Shown: piece by piece, positions 40,644 to 50,218 of the stretch
Numbering within the stretch: the first letter of the stretch is position 1
Layout of the letters: each line of letters opens with the position of its first letter
NCBI RefSeq assembly: GCF_001315985.1
Contig: NZ_BBBI01000003.1
Coordinates: forward strand, 106,179 to 170,178
DNA length: 64,000 nucleotides
Direction: 5' to 3'
From: Vulcanisaeta distributa JCM 11216
GTDB taxonomy: Archaea; Thermoproteota; Thermoprotei; Thermoproteales; Thermocladiaceae
Position numbers and translations under genes: made by a program
The notes under the pieces: model-generated
The model's database searches: none
The model's input: only the letters and a program-made list of their open reading frames with translations
Told to the model about the DNA's origin: nothing

Positions 40644-41041
40644 ATGATAATTAAGGTATTGGTGAAGGAAATGAGGAAGGCCCTGGAGGTATTCCTCGTG
40701 ATATTAATCACGGTGGTAACTCCATTAATAGCGCATGCGTCACAGAGCATAGGCGACATTAATAATGCTGCGAGTAATGTAACGAACACAATAAATAACT
40801 TCATGAATTCAATAACCAACAGTACGGAGAACGTGATTAATGATGCACTTAATAACTTAATATCCTTCACCAACTTTCTTAAGAACGTGATATATAATGC
40901 ATCGACGGTACTCGCACTACTCTTCGGTATTATTGGGGGGGGCTTCCTATGGTTATCAGGTATTAGCCCTACCGTGGACGCAGGCTCGTAATATCTGCAA
41001 TATTACTTGCGTTATTGGCTATTGTAATAGTCCACATATGA
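40644..41041 (+). CDS. small secreted two-helix membrane protein, one frame break
   Basis: About 132 residues: a signal-peptide-like N-terminus (VFLVILITVVTPLIAHA), an Asn/Ser-rich helical stretch (NNAASNVTNTINNFMNSITN), a first helix (VLALLFGIIGGGFLWLSGI), a short basic turn (SPYRGRRLV after adding one C near 40969) and a second helix to the end. A cleaved signal with two helices joined by a basic loop resembles VirB2/TrbC-type conjugative pilins, but no export ATPase is adjacent. The role is a guess. Confidence 0.5.
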
Positions 41042-41084
41042 GTGAGCAATTAATATATAGCGAATTAATAAGTCGGTGGTGCAT

Positions 41085-41381
41085 ATGTTCATAGACCTCC
41101 TCAAGAGCATGGGTTTCAGGAAGAGTAATAATGATAATTCCTGGCTTAAGGATTATGGAAACAACGTGACGCTTAAGGTCATGCCCACTGACTTAAATGA
41201 GGTAGAGATTGAACTTGACATGCCAATACCAACAGGTCTTAACCCAGATTTGTCGAGTGATCCTAAGGACTTTGTATATTTAATAATGAGTATGCCGATC
41301 GACAAGGACCTGCTACAATCACTGCATAACGCATTAAATGATTTAATGAGCCTGAGACTAATAATGATTATGAGCAACTAA
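41085..41381 (+). CDS. hypothetical protein
   Basis: About 98 residues starting MFIDLLKSMGFRKS. Mixed alpha/beta with an amphipathic C-terminal helix; no motif recognised. It overlaps the 3' end of the SRP19 gene by four bases and follows the small secreted protein on the same strand. Confidence 0.45.
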   Translation: MFIDLLKSMGFRKSNNDNSWLKDYGNNVTLKVMPTDLNEVEIELDMPIPTGLNPDLSSDPKDFVYLIMSMPIDKDLLQSLHNALNDLMSLRLIMIMSN

Positions 41382-41720
41382 GTGCCCCCCCTCCCCCCCT
41401 GCTGCGTGGATTGCCTAACCCTTATTAATTCCCTAGCTATGAGCATGAGTAACCTCCTCTTATTTATCGAACCAAACCTCCTAATCACAGAGTCCTTCCT
41501 CACTGCGACGTAGCCATAAGGCCCCCCCTCAAACCAATTACTCGGGTGTTTCTTATCGCTGTAAACCTCAAACTCAAGGCCAAGGTTACTAACTGCCCTT
41601 GTTAACTCCTCAATTGTCGGTGACTTCACGGCCACACTACTAGGCACCTTCCTACCAAGCCCTACTCTTGCCAGCGTCAAAGTAGGCAACCCAAATAATC
41701 CAATAATCCCTCTTATCCAC
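41378..41720 (-). CDS. srp19: signal recognition particle protein SRP19, one frame break
   Basis: From GTG 41720, MDKRDYWIIWVAYFD then AGKSR, and after one missing G near 41670, GLGRKVPSSVAVKSPTIEEL continues into HPSNWFEGGPYGYVAVRK. About 114 residues. SRP19 binds SRP RNA and assists SRP54 in membrane targeting. Three C7 runs near the C-terminus and at 41522 are in frame. Confidence 0.8.
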
Positions 41721-41761
41721 GATTAATCAGGAGAACCACTAATTAATAATGCTTTACCTAA

Positions 41762-42165
41762 TTACTTCTCAAGGAGTACGGCATTTACCACACCGTCTTG
41801 CCCAGGCCTTGACGTGACCACGGCCCTACCCCCCCTCTCGGTCTCGATAATCGTGCCCTTAACAATGATATCCCTCTTAGCCAATTCCCTATTCGCCGGC
41901 GTCTCGAGTACCCTAAGTATCTTCACCTTAACGGCCTTACCCTCCTTAGGAATGTATAGGTTAGCATATTGCGCACTGACGACCTTAACCTTAACATTAC
42001 CACCAAAGACCCTAAGCACGTTCCTAACATCGCTATTGGATAATGTGGTATTGGTCGGTGGGCCACCACCAAGCGCCTTCCTCTTAACCTTATACGGCCT
42101 AGCCTATAACCACCACTGGGCTTCTTGGAATCCCTGTCCTGGTAAAAACTCAGTAGCTTAACCAC
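41762..42165 (-). CDS. rps8e: 30S ribosomal protein S8e, one frame break
   Basis: The start SFYQDRDSKKPSGGYRLG and the end ETERGGRAVVTSRPGQDGVVNAVLLEK are S8e. One added base near 42098 restores YKVKRKALGGGPPTNTTLSN in the middle, giving about 135 residues. A C7 run (41829-41835) makes ERGGRAVV where the family pattern I recall has a single Gly. A probable bidirectional promoter with a guide RNA gene lies upstream. Confidence 0.88.
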
Positions 42166-42187
42166 GAAGTCCCAACGCGGGCATTGC

Positions 42188-42196
42188 CTTTAAAAG
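42188..42196. promoter_or_regulatory. TATA-like element between S8e and a guide RNA
   Basis: CTTTAAAAG lies about 26 bases before the plus-strand C/D RNA at 42215 and about 25 bases from the S8e start at 42165 on the other strand, so it could serve either or both. Confidence 0.35.
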
Positions 42197-42214
42197 ATTT
42201 TGCCTCGTGGAATT

Positions 42215-42272
42215 AATGGTGATGATGCGTCCCGTTGCGGAATAATGACGAACCTAACTCCTCGCTGAGGTG
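42215..42272 (+). ncRNA. C/D box guide RNA
   Basis: C box GTGATGA (42219-42225), guide TGCGTCCCGTTG, weak D' (CGGA), C' ATGACGA near 42245, guide ACCTAACTCCTCG, D box CTGA (42265-42268). The overall layout fits a methylation guide; the internal boxes are less perfect than the outer ones. Confidence 0.55.
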
Positions 42273-42335
42273 CAGATTTTGCACATACAATAATGTATTA
42301 AGGCATTGATAAAGCAATGAAATAGGCAATGGGTA

Positions 42336-43680
42336 ATGCCCCCAATTAATGAGTATAGGCATGAGAAAGCCTCCCCTAACCTAATTGAAAGGCTCCACAG
42401 TAGGGTTAGTATTAGGCTAAGTGGGCAGGGCATTAATGGGTTTAGGGAATTGCTGAGGAGGAGGTTGCGCGAGAATAGGAACCTGGCTATCTCGCTAAGC
42501 CTATGCATGGGCTGCGGCGCATGCCTAACGGTATGCCCCCGCGTACTTGACAACGCATAATATCAAGAATTCACCACTCGGTAGGATAGCCCTGGCAAGG
42601 TCATTAATGCGTGGTCCAGTTAATGAAAAATCAATAAACGAGGCATACACGTACTTCTGGCAATGCCTAACATGCAGGAGATGCGCCTGGGTCTGTCCCT
42701 TCGGTGTTGACGTTGCCGATATCTCGAGGACCATTAGGTCACTACTCTACGAAATAGGCCTGGCCCCCCCTAATTACGTAGCGGGAGTAATAAACAACCT
42801 GGAATCCACGGGGAACTTCCTTGGCTTGCCCGAGGACGTAATTAAGGAAATAATACTGAACGTGGTTGATCAAATCAAGCTTGAGAAGGGCGTTAACGTT
42901 AAGGTTAAGGTTAATGAACCAGCCTACGCCATGCTACTTCCATCGGCCTGTGCGGACTACACGGTGGCCGTAAATACGCTTAAGGGCTACATATTATTAC
43001 TCAATGAGTTGGGTATAGACTTCACCCTAAGCACTAGGGCGCCTGACATAACGAATTATGGCCTATTCATGGATGAAAGACACATGAGACTCATTGCGGA
43101 GAGAATAGTCGAGGAGTCGCGTAGGTTAAGCGTGAAGTTGGTGATAGCTGGTGAGTGTGGTCATGGCTGGAGGGTATTCAAGAACTACGTGATACCAAGG
43201 CTTAGGGAGTACGGTATTGAGGGGACGCACATACTCTACATAGCCGCGAATGCCATAAGGAGGGGTTTAATTAAATTGGATACGTTGGTCAATGGCGACT
43301 TGACTTACATATACATGGATCCATGCCACTACGCCAGGGGGGGCGGTGACCTTGTTAAGGAGCCGAGATTCATATTGAGTAATACCGTGATGCATTATGT
43401 GGAATTGAATGATAGGCCCGAACTAGCCATATGCTGTGGAGGAACAAGTGGAATGCTGGCTAAGGAAATGGAGGAATTATCCATTAAGTACGCGGAGCTC
43501 TGGTACTTAAAAGCCATTAATAAGGGCGCGGATTGTGTTGTAGTACCATGCGCAGCCTGCAAGCTACAAATGGACAGGGTACTACCAAGACTAAATAAAT
43601 TACATAATCATGAACTAACATTCACAGGGCTAATGGACCTAGTGTATAAGGCCATGATACCGAAAGCAGCGAAAACGTAG
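42336..43680 (+). CDS. Fe-S oxidoreductase (HdrD/DsrK/GlpC-like), one frame break
   Basis: About 448 residues. Two ferredoxin-type 4Fe-4S motifs lie near the N-terminus (CMGCGACLTVCP and CLTCRRCAWVCP), and two CCG-type cysteine domains follow (PCHYARGGG...ICCGG...PCAAC). Such subunits pass electrons from quinols or reduced carriers to heterodisulfides, sulfur compounds or glycolate-like substrates. The frames meet near 42534 in C5, where one base fewer reads VCPAYLTTHNIKNSP. No catalytic partner gene is adjacent, so the substrate is open. Confidence 0.82.
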
Positions 43681-43692
43681 TCCCTAATTTCA

Positions 43693-43998
43693 ATGAGCAA
43701 TACCTTTAATTTTGAAAAATTTAATCCCGATCCAATGATTGACTACGCATTTTATAAACGCGTCATGGAGTTTCTGGCCAGGTACCTAGGTCTTGAGAAC
43801 GAACCATTATACATGAGCGTTCTTCGTTACGACAATGTATTGAATGGGATTAAGGTTCTCATAGCCATTTATAGGGTAAAAACGAACGAATTAATTACCT
43901 ACTGCGCAGTGAGGTTTGACAACATGGTTGGTAAAGCCGAGCCGATGTGCAATGGGGATAGGAAATACGTGGAGAGGGTGTATGAGGAGATGGCTTAA
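43693..43998 (+). CDS. hypothetical protein
   Basis: A 101-residue soluble protein, 12 bases after the Fe-S oxidoreductase on the same strand, so probably co-transcribed. Strands YMSVLRYDNVLNGIKVLIAIYRV suggest an alpha/beta fold. No family recognised. Confidence 0.5.
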   Translation: MSNTFNFEKFNPDPMIDYAFYKRVMEFLARYLGLENEPLYMSVLRYDNVLNGIKVLIAIYRVKTNELITYCAVRFDNMVGKAEPMCNGDRKYVERVYEEMA

Positions 43999-44051
43999 CG
44001 AAAGAAGCAATACACTGAAAAGCTTAAAATTGCTCATGGAATGATAACTAA

Positions 44052-44169
44052 GGGGCCGTAGTCTAGCCTGGCTAGGATGCACCAGGTAAGGCCTGGGTCC
44101 AACGGCCTGGGGGGGAACAATCCCCGTCCAGTGCGCCGGTGAACCCGGGTTCAAATCCCGGCGGCCCCC
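44052..44169 (+). tRNA. tRNA-Pro (GGG) with two probable introns
   Basis: The acceptor GGGGCCG (44052-44058) pairs with CGGCCCC (44162-44168); the D arm is GTCTAGCCTGGCTAGGAT, the T arm CCGGG TTCAAAT CCCGG, and the variable loop TGAAC as in the tRNA-His here. A normal anticodon arm appears only if about 22 bases after the D arm and about 21 bases at the canonical 37/38 site are removed: stem CCGGC, loop CTGGGG..., stem GCCGG, anticodon GGG. The G7 run at 44109-44115 overlaps the anticodon. Identity depends on this intron model. Confidence 0.6.
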
Positions 44170-44358
44170 ACCACAGATCGTTCATGATTAAATACGGGTT
44201 CATTGTCATTATTAATGACATGAAAGATCATGATCACCGCTCATGGCTGTGGGTCAGGTGCACGTTACATGCTCATTTCCTGAAAAGACCCTGTGCTTTT
44301 TGGCTTGTCCTCTAGGATTATTCCTCAATGCATTATAGTCTTCTGTAAAGTTCTGCAT
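44170..44358. other. spacer with no supported feature
   Basis: No frame with coding character and no complete guide RNA box set. The sequence is AT-rich with scattered short inverted repeats. Confidence 0.4.
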
Positions 44359-44468
44359 CTATAAAGTCATCAGCATTTCCTTAAAGGAGTTTAAAACCTC
44401 ATTATTAAAACCCTCTTAAACTCCTCATCATAGTCCCTCCTAACCTTATAATACAGACCGACGCTCAT
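44359..44468 (-). pseudogene. short coding remnant
   Basis: MSVGLYYKVRRDYDEEFKRV from an ATG at 44468 continues, after one shift, as NNEVLNSFKEMLMTL and a stop. Together about 36 residues with protein-like composition. It may be the remains of a small alpha/beta protein or a genuine mini-gene; it lies 36 bases beyond a zinc-finger gene on the same strand. Confidence 0.3.
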
Positions 44469-44504
44469 TATATTAAATCGCTCATCATTTATTACTTGCA
44501 TAAT

Positions 44505-44851
44505 TTATTGCTCGGTCAGGTTAAATATTGATTCGTTTATCGTCACCACCCTACCATCACAATCCTCAACTCTTATGCTTCTTTCACCACCATTTATGGA
44601 AATGAGCACGGCCTTCACCCTGCCAATGTTGTCTATCGCGATGGCCCTCTGTATTATCCTCCTAAACTCCTTATAATGATCTCCACAACAAAAGTATAGC
44701 TTGGCACCAGTGACTTCCTGGTAGGCCCCACTCCACGGCTTACCGCACACCTTACACCTAAGCGTTCCATCAATACTCAGGTAAGTACCTGTCTCCCTAT
44801 TATCACCGCATAATGCACACCCGGTGTGTTCATCACCAACCTACCTGCCAT
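44505..44851 (-). CDS. zinc-finger hypothetical protein, one frame break
   Basis: From ATG 44851 (MAGR), after one missing base the frame reads GDEHTGCALCGDNRETGTY, then CKVCGKPWSG and FCCGDHYKEF. Three Cys pairs suggest a treble-clef or TRASH-like zinc site. About 115 residues; the C-terminal half is beta-rich (SIRVEDCDGRVVTINES). Function unknown. Confidence 0.5.
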
Positions 44852-45009
44852 TAATTAGTACCCTCATAATACTAAGTCGTTGGTTATCCTGATTTATTGT
44901 GTTTCGCGGCTTCTAATCTTTTATGAACAGTTATATTTATTGATATTTATTTCAATATAAATAAATATATTACACACAGCCAAGCATTTAAACCCGCCCA
45001 CGCATTTCT

Positions 45010-45066
45010 AACCGTGATGTTAGGGAGTACGGCTGAGGGTTGATGATGTGGTCCTTCGCTGACGAC
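45010..45066 (+). ncRNA. C/D box guide RNA
   Basis: C box GTGATGT (45014-45020), guide TAGGGAGTACGG, D' box CTGA (45033-45036), C' box TGATGAT (45041-45047), guide GTGGTCCTTCG, D box CTGA (45059-45062). Box order and guide lengths fit a double guide for rRNA or tRNA methylation. It lies just upstream of rpsH. Confidence 0.72.
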
Positions 45067-45106
45067 TTAGTAAAGTTTTTAATTTGTGTCTTTGACCGTT
45101 GGTTGT

Positions 45107-45507
45107 ATGGTAATGCTTGATGTCTTGGCGAATGCGTTGACGATGATTAAGAATGCGGAGGTTAGGGGGGGTCATAGGGAGGTGGTTATTTGGCCGTCTT
45201 CCAAGCTTGTTGGTAATGTTCTTAGGGTTATGCAGAGGTATGGCTATGTTGGTGAGATTGAGTTTATTGAGGATGGTAGGGGGGGCGGTAAGTTTAAGGT
45301 TCAACTCCTCGGTAAAATAAACGATGTTGGGGCCATAAAGCCCAGGTTCAGTGTTAAGGCCTCTGAGTTAATGGAGTGGGAGGAGAAGTACCTACCTGCC
45401 AGGAACGTGGGCATACTAATACTCAGTACCTCGAAGGGTGTGTTATCACACCTTGAAGCTAGGCGGATGAATATTGGGGGGGTGTGCTCATCGCCTACGT
45501 CTATTGA
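45107..45507 (+). CDS. rpsH: 30S ribosomal protein S8, frame broken at a G7 run
   Basis: [54 protein letters not shown] and [22 protein letters not shown] are archaeal S8. Two G7 runs add residues to recalled motifs ([17 protein letters not shown]). A third G7 (45476-45482) breaks the frame: with five or eight bases the normal end GG-VLIAYVY and a stop at 45507 follow. About 133 residues. Start ATG 45107. Confidence 0.9.
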
Positions 45508-45549
45508 TGGTAGTAAATTTAAAAAGGGCATTAACAAGGTGCTTCTGCG

Positions 45550-46159
45550 ATGTCTACGGAGGAGAACAAACCAACGGGGGGGCAGGAAGCACAACAGCAA
45601 TCAACAAGTGAGCAAGCCACCCAGCCGGAGGCTCAGGTGCAGCCTCAGCAGGCTCAACAGTCTCAGCAAGCCCCCCCTGAGCAGGCGGTGGCTAAGCCCG
45701 AGGTTAAGGAGGTTAGGTTGCCTAGGCCCAGGGTTTCATTGAGTGGTAAATTGAGGCAGTTGTTGAGGCTTAGGTTGTTGATGGAGAGGAGGGAGCCGCG
45801 TTGGATGAGGATGGATGAGTGGAGGTACTTGAGGGTTGCCCATGGCGAGCATTGGCGTAGGCCAGGGTGATGATAATAAGATTAGGCTTGAGATTAAGGG
45901 TTACCCGAAGAGGGTTAAGGTTGGTTATGGGAAGCCGAGGCTGGTCAGGAACCTACACCCAAGTGGTTTTAGGCTTGTGATTGTTCATAGGCCTGAGGAG
46001 GTTGATAGGGTTGACCCAACGAGGGAGGCGATAGTGATTGGTAGGACCGTCGGTCTTAGGAAGAGGATCGAGATTGTAAAGAGGGCTATTGAGAGGGGGG
46101 GTGTGAGGGTCATTAACGTGACAAAGGACGTTATTGAGGAACTAAGAAGAAGCCAGTAA
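45550..46159 (+). CDS. rpl32e: 50S ribosomal protein L32e with Gln-rich N-terminal extension, one frame break
   Basis: About 203 residues. Residues 1-55 are low complexity, rich in Gln, Glu and Pro, and not part of usual L32e. The core follows: [15 protein letters not shown], then after a break near 45868 (CCAGGGTGATGAT) [42 protein letters not shown] at 45521-45530 gives a leaderless start at 45550. The last G7 run makes [10 protein letters not shown]. Confidence 0.88.
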
Positions 46160-46162
46160 TCC

Positions 46163-48100
46163 TCAAGCCTTTAACTTCTCATTGAACCAATCAACGATAG
46201 CCCTTAGCCTAATTATCCTGTGGCTGGGCTTACCGGATCTGGAAAGGTCATGGTTCTCCCCCCCAGGGAAAACAACCATCCTGACCTCCTTACCCAGGTA
46301 CTTGAGTGCTGTGTATAGTTGTATTGCCTGTTCGAACCAGCATCGGTAATCCTCGAGTGAGTGTATTATCAGTAGTGGTGTCTTGACGTTCTTCACATAC
46401 ATAATCGGTGACTTAGCCATGTAGCTCTCGAGGTAGGTCCAGAAGTCCCTATTCTCACCGCCGCCTATTTGGTCATTGGCGAAGTAGGCCCTATGTCACT
46501 GGCACCAAAGAAGCTTACCCAATTGGATATTGACCTATCGGTGATGGCTGCCCTAAACCTATCTGTGTGCGTTATTACCCAGTTGGTCATGAAGCCGCCG
46601 TACGACCCACCAATGACGCCCAGCCGATTTGGGTCTATGAAGTCATAATTCCTAACTACGTAATCAAGACCCTCCATTAGGTCCTCATAATCCCTCTCAC
46701 CATAATGCCCGCGTATATCCGCGAACTCCTCATCATAACCATCACTACCCCCCCTAGGATTCATGAAAACCACGGCAAAACCCTCACTAGCCAATAACTG
46801 AAATTCAAACATGAATGAGTAGCCATAGGCAGTCTTTGGGCCACCGTGAATCTCCAGGACCGCTGGGTACCTAATCCCCCCTGCCTAAGCCCCCCCGTAG
46901 GCCTCATTAACCAGCCCTCGACCTCCCTACCATCACTGGCGCGGAACCTGAAGGGTTCAGGTCTCGAGAGCTCTACTGAGTTGACCCAGTCATTGAAGTT
47001 CGTTACTCTCTCCTCACTGCCATTGAACCACCTATATAGTTCAGTGGGTCTCAGTGGGTCCATAGAAATGAAGTAGATAGTGCCGTCCATCATGACCACG
47101 AAATCCTCAATACTCCTTTCGCCGCCAACCACGGACTCAACACCACCATTGACGCTGGCCCTAACGAGCCTTGTCAACCCACCATCCATCACTATGAAAT
47201 AGACCCAGTCACCGACCCACTGAAGCCTTATTGGTGGTGGTGAACCCCCCCTAACATCACTATTTAGGCCGTTACCAACATTCCTATCAATGCCCCCCCT
47301 CATTAAATCAATAACCTCACCACCCTCAGGTCTCACAAGTAATACGTGGTTATGGGTTGCAAGGCCCCTATGAAGATCATTACCAACAAGTGCCAGGTAT
47401 TTACCATCCAGTGACCACCTAATTGCCGATACACTATAATTACTAAGGATGGTGTGTCTCTCATTGGTTTCCAGGTTTATTACCCAAACCTCATTCCTAT
47501 AGGGCTTAAACTTATCGGTGCTCACGGCCATGGCCACCCTCCTACCACCAGGCTCAACGTCGTAGGCAACAACATCAAAGTCTCCATTGGTTACCTGCTT
47601 AACAGAGCCGCTTAAGTCGAGCGAGAACAGGTGCGACCTAAATGTGTGTATGAATCCCCCTGCCATTAAACCAGAGGGGGCCAATCATCAACGTATTTAA
47701 CATCTTCCTGGACAGGACCCACATTACTAATGAAGTACATGACACCATTAATAATGCGTAAATCATTAACTCCACCACTAACATAGGCTATTTTCGTGGC
47801 CTCACCACCATCGAATGGCAGGTACCAAACCTCAACACCTGGCTTGTCCTTACTAAGTCCCCTCCTGGATAGGAACACCAAGCCCTTACCGCCTAAAATT
47901 CTTGGTGAGAAGTCACTATTACCCCTAGTGACTTGTCTCAGGGACTTACCATCAAAGATCCAGACATTCCTCTCGTAATCCTCCATGGAATCCGCGATTT
48001 TAGAGACCGTGAAGGTGAGGACACCACCATTAACGTCCGCATTTAAATCATGGATCATCCTTACCAATCTTAAGTCCTCAAGCATCAACCTCCTAACCAT
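46163..48100 (-). CDS. acylaminoacyl-peptidase-like S9 serine peptidase, three frame breaks
   Basis: About 645 residues. The N-terminal 350 form a beta-propeller (repeated strands such as VWYLPFDGGEATKIAYV); the C-terminal hydrolase has PRGGSDGYDEEFAD, the nucleophile GGSYGGFM, the Asp in HSLEDYRC and the His in GGENHDLS. Such enzymes remove acylated or short N-terminal residues from peptides. Breaks: 47680 (C5 should be six), the C6 run at 46876 (four or seven) and 46493 (one missing C). Confidence 0.85.
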
Positions 48101-48150
48101 TAATAATACGGGAAATCCTTAAGCTATTAAGATTTCACCCAGGGCAAAGG

Positions 48151-48564
48151 TCAATGAGCGAACACACTGGTCATGATGATTATTAGAAATACGAGTTCAG
48201 AGAGTTCGTAATAACCATAGTACTTAAGATTGTTGCGGTTACGTGATAAGTAACTTAATGCGCCATTCACGTATAGGTAAGCTCCACCAACATGTATTAC
48301 TAAAAACAACGTGATTATGCCCAGCAACACCATACTGTAGTGGCTAAGTAGTGCGTAGTTTAGGAGTATCACATAATAGGTGCTTTCATAAATAGCTATT
48401 GGCAAGCCAATAGGCCTTGGCACGGTTAAGTACCTCAGACTAATTAATGCAAATGCCGCATGTATAATGACCATGGGTACTGTGAGAATAAGCATTAAAT
48501 CTGTGGGTGACACACTGCCATGCAATACTGCGGTGTTAAATCCCTTATTTACGTGGTTAGGCAT
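48151..48564 (-). CDS. four-helix membrane protein
   Basis: A 137-residue protein with four hydrophobic segments (LILTVPMVIIHAAFALISL, YYVILLNYALL, VLLGIITLFLVIHVGG, ELVFLIIIMTSVF). No conserved residue pattern is recognised. Intact and monocistronic by appearance. Confidence 0.55.
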   Translation of the reverse strand: MPNHVNKGFNTAVLHGSVSPTDLMLILTVPMVIIHAAFALISLRYLTVPRPIGLPIAIYESTYYVILLNYALLSHYSMVLLGIITLFLVIHVGGAYLYVNGALSYLSRNRNNLKYYGYYELSELVFLIIIMTSVFAH

Positions 48565-48654
48565 GGTTTTACCATCGTAATTAGTACCGAGAAGTCCAAT
48601 GGGAATGAGAGATTAGGTCGTGGTTTAACAAACAATAATGAATATAATCAATGT

Positions 48655-48897
48655 TTATTTAACCGTTAGCTTCCTGGCCTCTCTCTCGGTCTCCCTCAAC
48701 ATCACAATGTCTCCAACCCTGACCGGCCCCCTTCACGTTCCTAGTTATTACCCTACCTTGTCCCTGCCCTCGAGTATCCTAACCCTAACAATACTGACCT
48801 CGCCAGCAATACCGGTCCTACCCAGTATTTGAACTACCAACGCGGCGACGGAATCCTCATACGGACTAAACCTCTCGACCTTCGTCTCCTCACTCAC
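48655..48897 (-). CDS. rps28e: 30S ribosomal protein S28e, two compensating frame breaks
   Basis: From GTG 48897: [44 protein letters not shown] and, after restoring a G near 48763 and removing one near 48730, [20 protein letters not shown] and [14 protein letters not shown]. About 80 residues. The start overlaps the L7Ae stop (GTGA), a conserved archaeal arrangement. The gene cannot be found as a single frame. Confidence 0.85.
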
Positions 48898-49418
48898 TTG
48901 GATTCACCCTTCCTGGCAGCCCTCTTGGCTGGAGCCTTCTCAGCAGGTGGTGCAGCCTGTGGTTGCGGTAGTTGTATTGGGTTGAGGCCGGCCTTAACCC
49001 TAACATCATTTATCTGCCTAACAAGGTTATCCAACTCAGCCGATGCCTGGCCTGGGTCTATGATTACGGCAGATGCCGCCGAAGTGTTCTGCAATCCAGC
49101 GGCCTTGCCAAGTCTCTCCTTACTCGGTACATAAACGTACGGCACACCCTTCTCCTCGCAGAGTATTGGTAGGTGCGCAACAATCTCCGGTGGGTCAACA
49201 TCCTCGGCAATCAGGACCAACTTAGCCAACCCTCTCTCGACTGCCTTTGTCACTTCATTAGTACCCTTCTTGATTTTACCGGTCTCTCTGGCAGCTGACA
49301 ATACCTCATAGGCCTTCTCAGCTATTTCCTGTGGTACTGCGAATCTAACGTAAAATGGCTTCCCCCCCTGCGGTGGGTTCGCGTAAAATGTCTTTGGGTC
49401 TACACTTACTGTTGCCAT
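48894..49418 (-). CDS. rpl7ae: 50S ribosomal protein L7Ae
   Basis: Intact, 174 residues. [48 protein letters not shown] and [13 protein letters not shown] are L7Ae, which binds kink-turns in rRNA, C/D and H/ACA guide RNAs and RNase P RNA. An N-terminal extension ([16 protein letters not shown]) and an Ala/Pro/Lys-rich C-terminal tail of about 35 residues are longer than usual. A C7 run lies in the N-terminal extension. Confidence 0.92.
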   Translation of the reverse strand: MATVSVDPKTFYANPPQGGKPFYVRFAVPQEIAEKAYEVLSAARETGKIKKGTNEVTKAVERGLAKLVLIAEDVDPPEIVAHLPILCEEKGVPYVYVPSKERLGKAAGLQNTSAASAVIIDPGQASAELDNLVRQINDVRVKAGLNPIQLPQPQAAPPAEKAPAKRAARKGESK

Positions 49419-49480
49419 ACTCGTCTAAATCGTGAAATTGGCATTTATAAGTATTTTTCAATACGAAGCAATGAAGGGAA

Positions 49481-50083
49481 TTACTTCGAGGCTATGTGCA
49501 GCGTACTCCTTGTAGCCTTGAGACCAGGTTCACCGTGCTGCACTATCTTCGACGTTATCGCGTACTCACCTAGGTAGTGGCCGACGTGCCATGGGCTGAT
49601 CGTGACTGGTAAGTACGTAATGCCGTTGTAGACGGCGATCGTTAAACCAACCATCTCGGGTAGTATTATCATGTCCCTGGCATGGGTCTTAAGGGTTACC
49701 TTCTTGCCCTCAGCCATGAGTTTTTTGGCCCTCCTAACCTTCTCGAGGAACTTCCTATGCTCAGGCTTTAAACCTCTCATTAACGACCTCCTCTGCCTAG
49801 CCGGCAATAACTTAATGAACTCCTCCATGGACATCCTAGAGATCTCCTCAAACGTATAGCCCCTGTACCTAAATCCCTTCCACTCCTCCTGCGGTATCAC
49901 GGCAGCGGTTAACCAACCCTTCCTACCAGCCTCTGCACCCTCCTCTTCCTCCTTAGTCGCCGCTGCGGCGGCCGGCGCAGCCGCCGGCTTCTCGGCAGCC
50001 TTCTCCGCCGCCTTACCAGCAGCCTTGGCTCCAGCCTTCTCCTCAGCCTTACCTGGTGCCTTTGTCTCCGGCTTCTTCGACAT
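49481..50083 (-). CDS. rpsS: 30S ribosomal protein S19 with Ala/Lys/Glu-rich N-terminal extension
   Basis: Intact, 200 residues. Residues 1-55 are low complexity ([21 protein letters not shown]). The core has [53 protein letters not shown] and [16 protein letters not shown]. The extension parallels those of L32e and the L7Ae tail in this genome. Confidence 0.92.
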   Translation of the reverse strand: MSKKPETKAPGKAEEKAGAKAAGKAAEKAAEKPAAAPAAAAATKEEEEGAEAGRKGWLTAAVIPQEEWKGFRYRGYTFEEISRMSMEEFIKLLPARQRRSLMRGLKPEHRKFLEKVRRAKKLMAEGKKVTLKTHARDMIILPEMVGLTIAVYNGITYLPVTISPWHVGHYLGEYAITSKIVQHGEPGLKATRSTLHIASK

Positions 50084-50218
50084 TCAAAACCGCAGTAATT
50101 ACCTTATTTATAACTTTTACTCGTTACGTGATTTAGGCTTTGTTCATCATTTTACATAATTAAAGCGATAACAAAATGAATTAATTTTAATAAGGTATTA
50201 ACTCTATACAATACCAAT

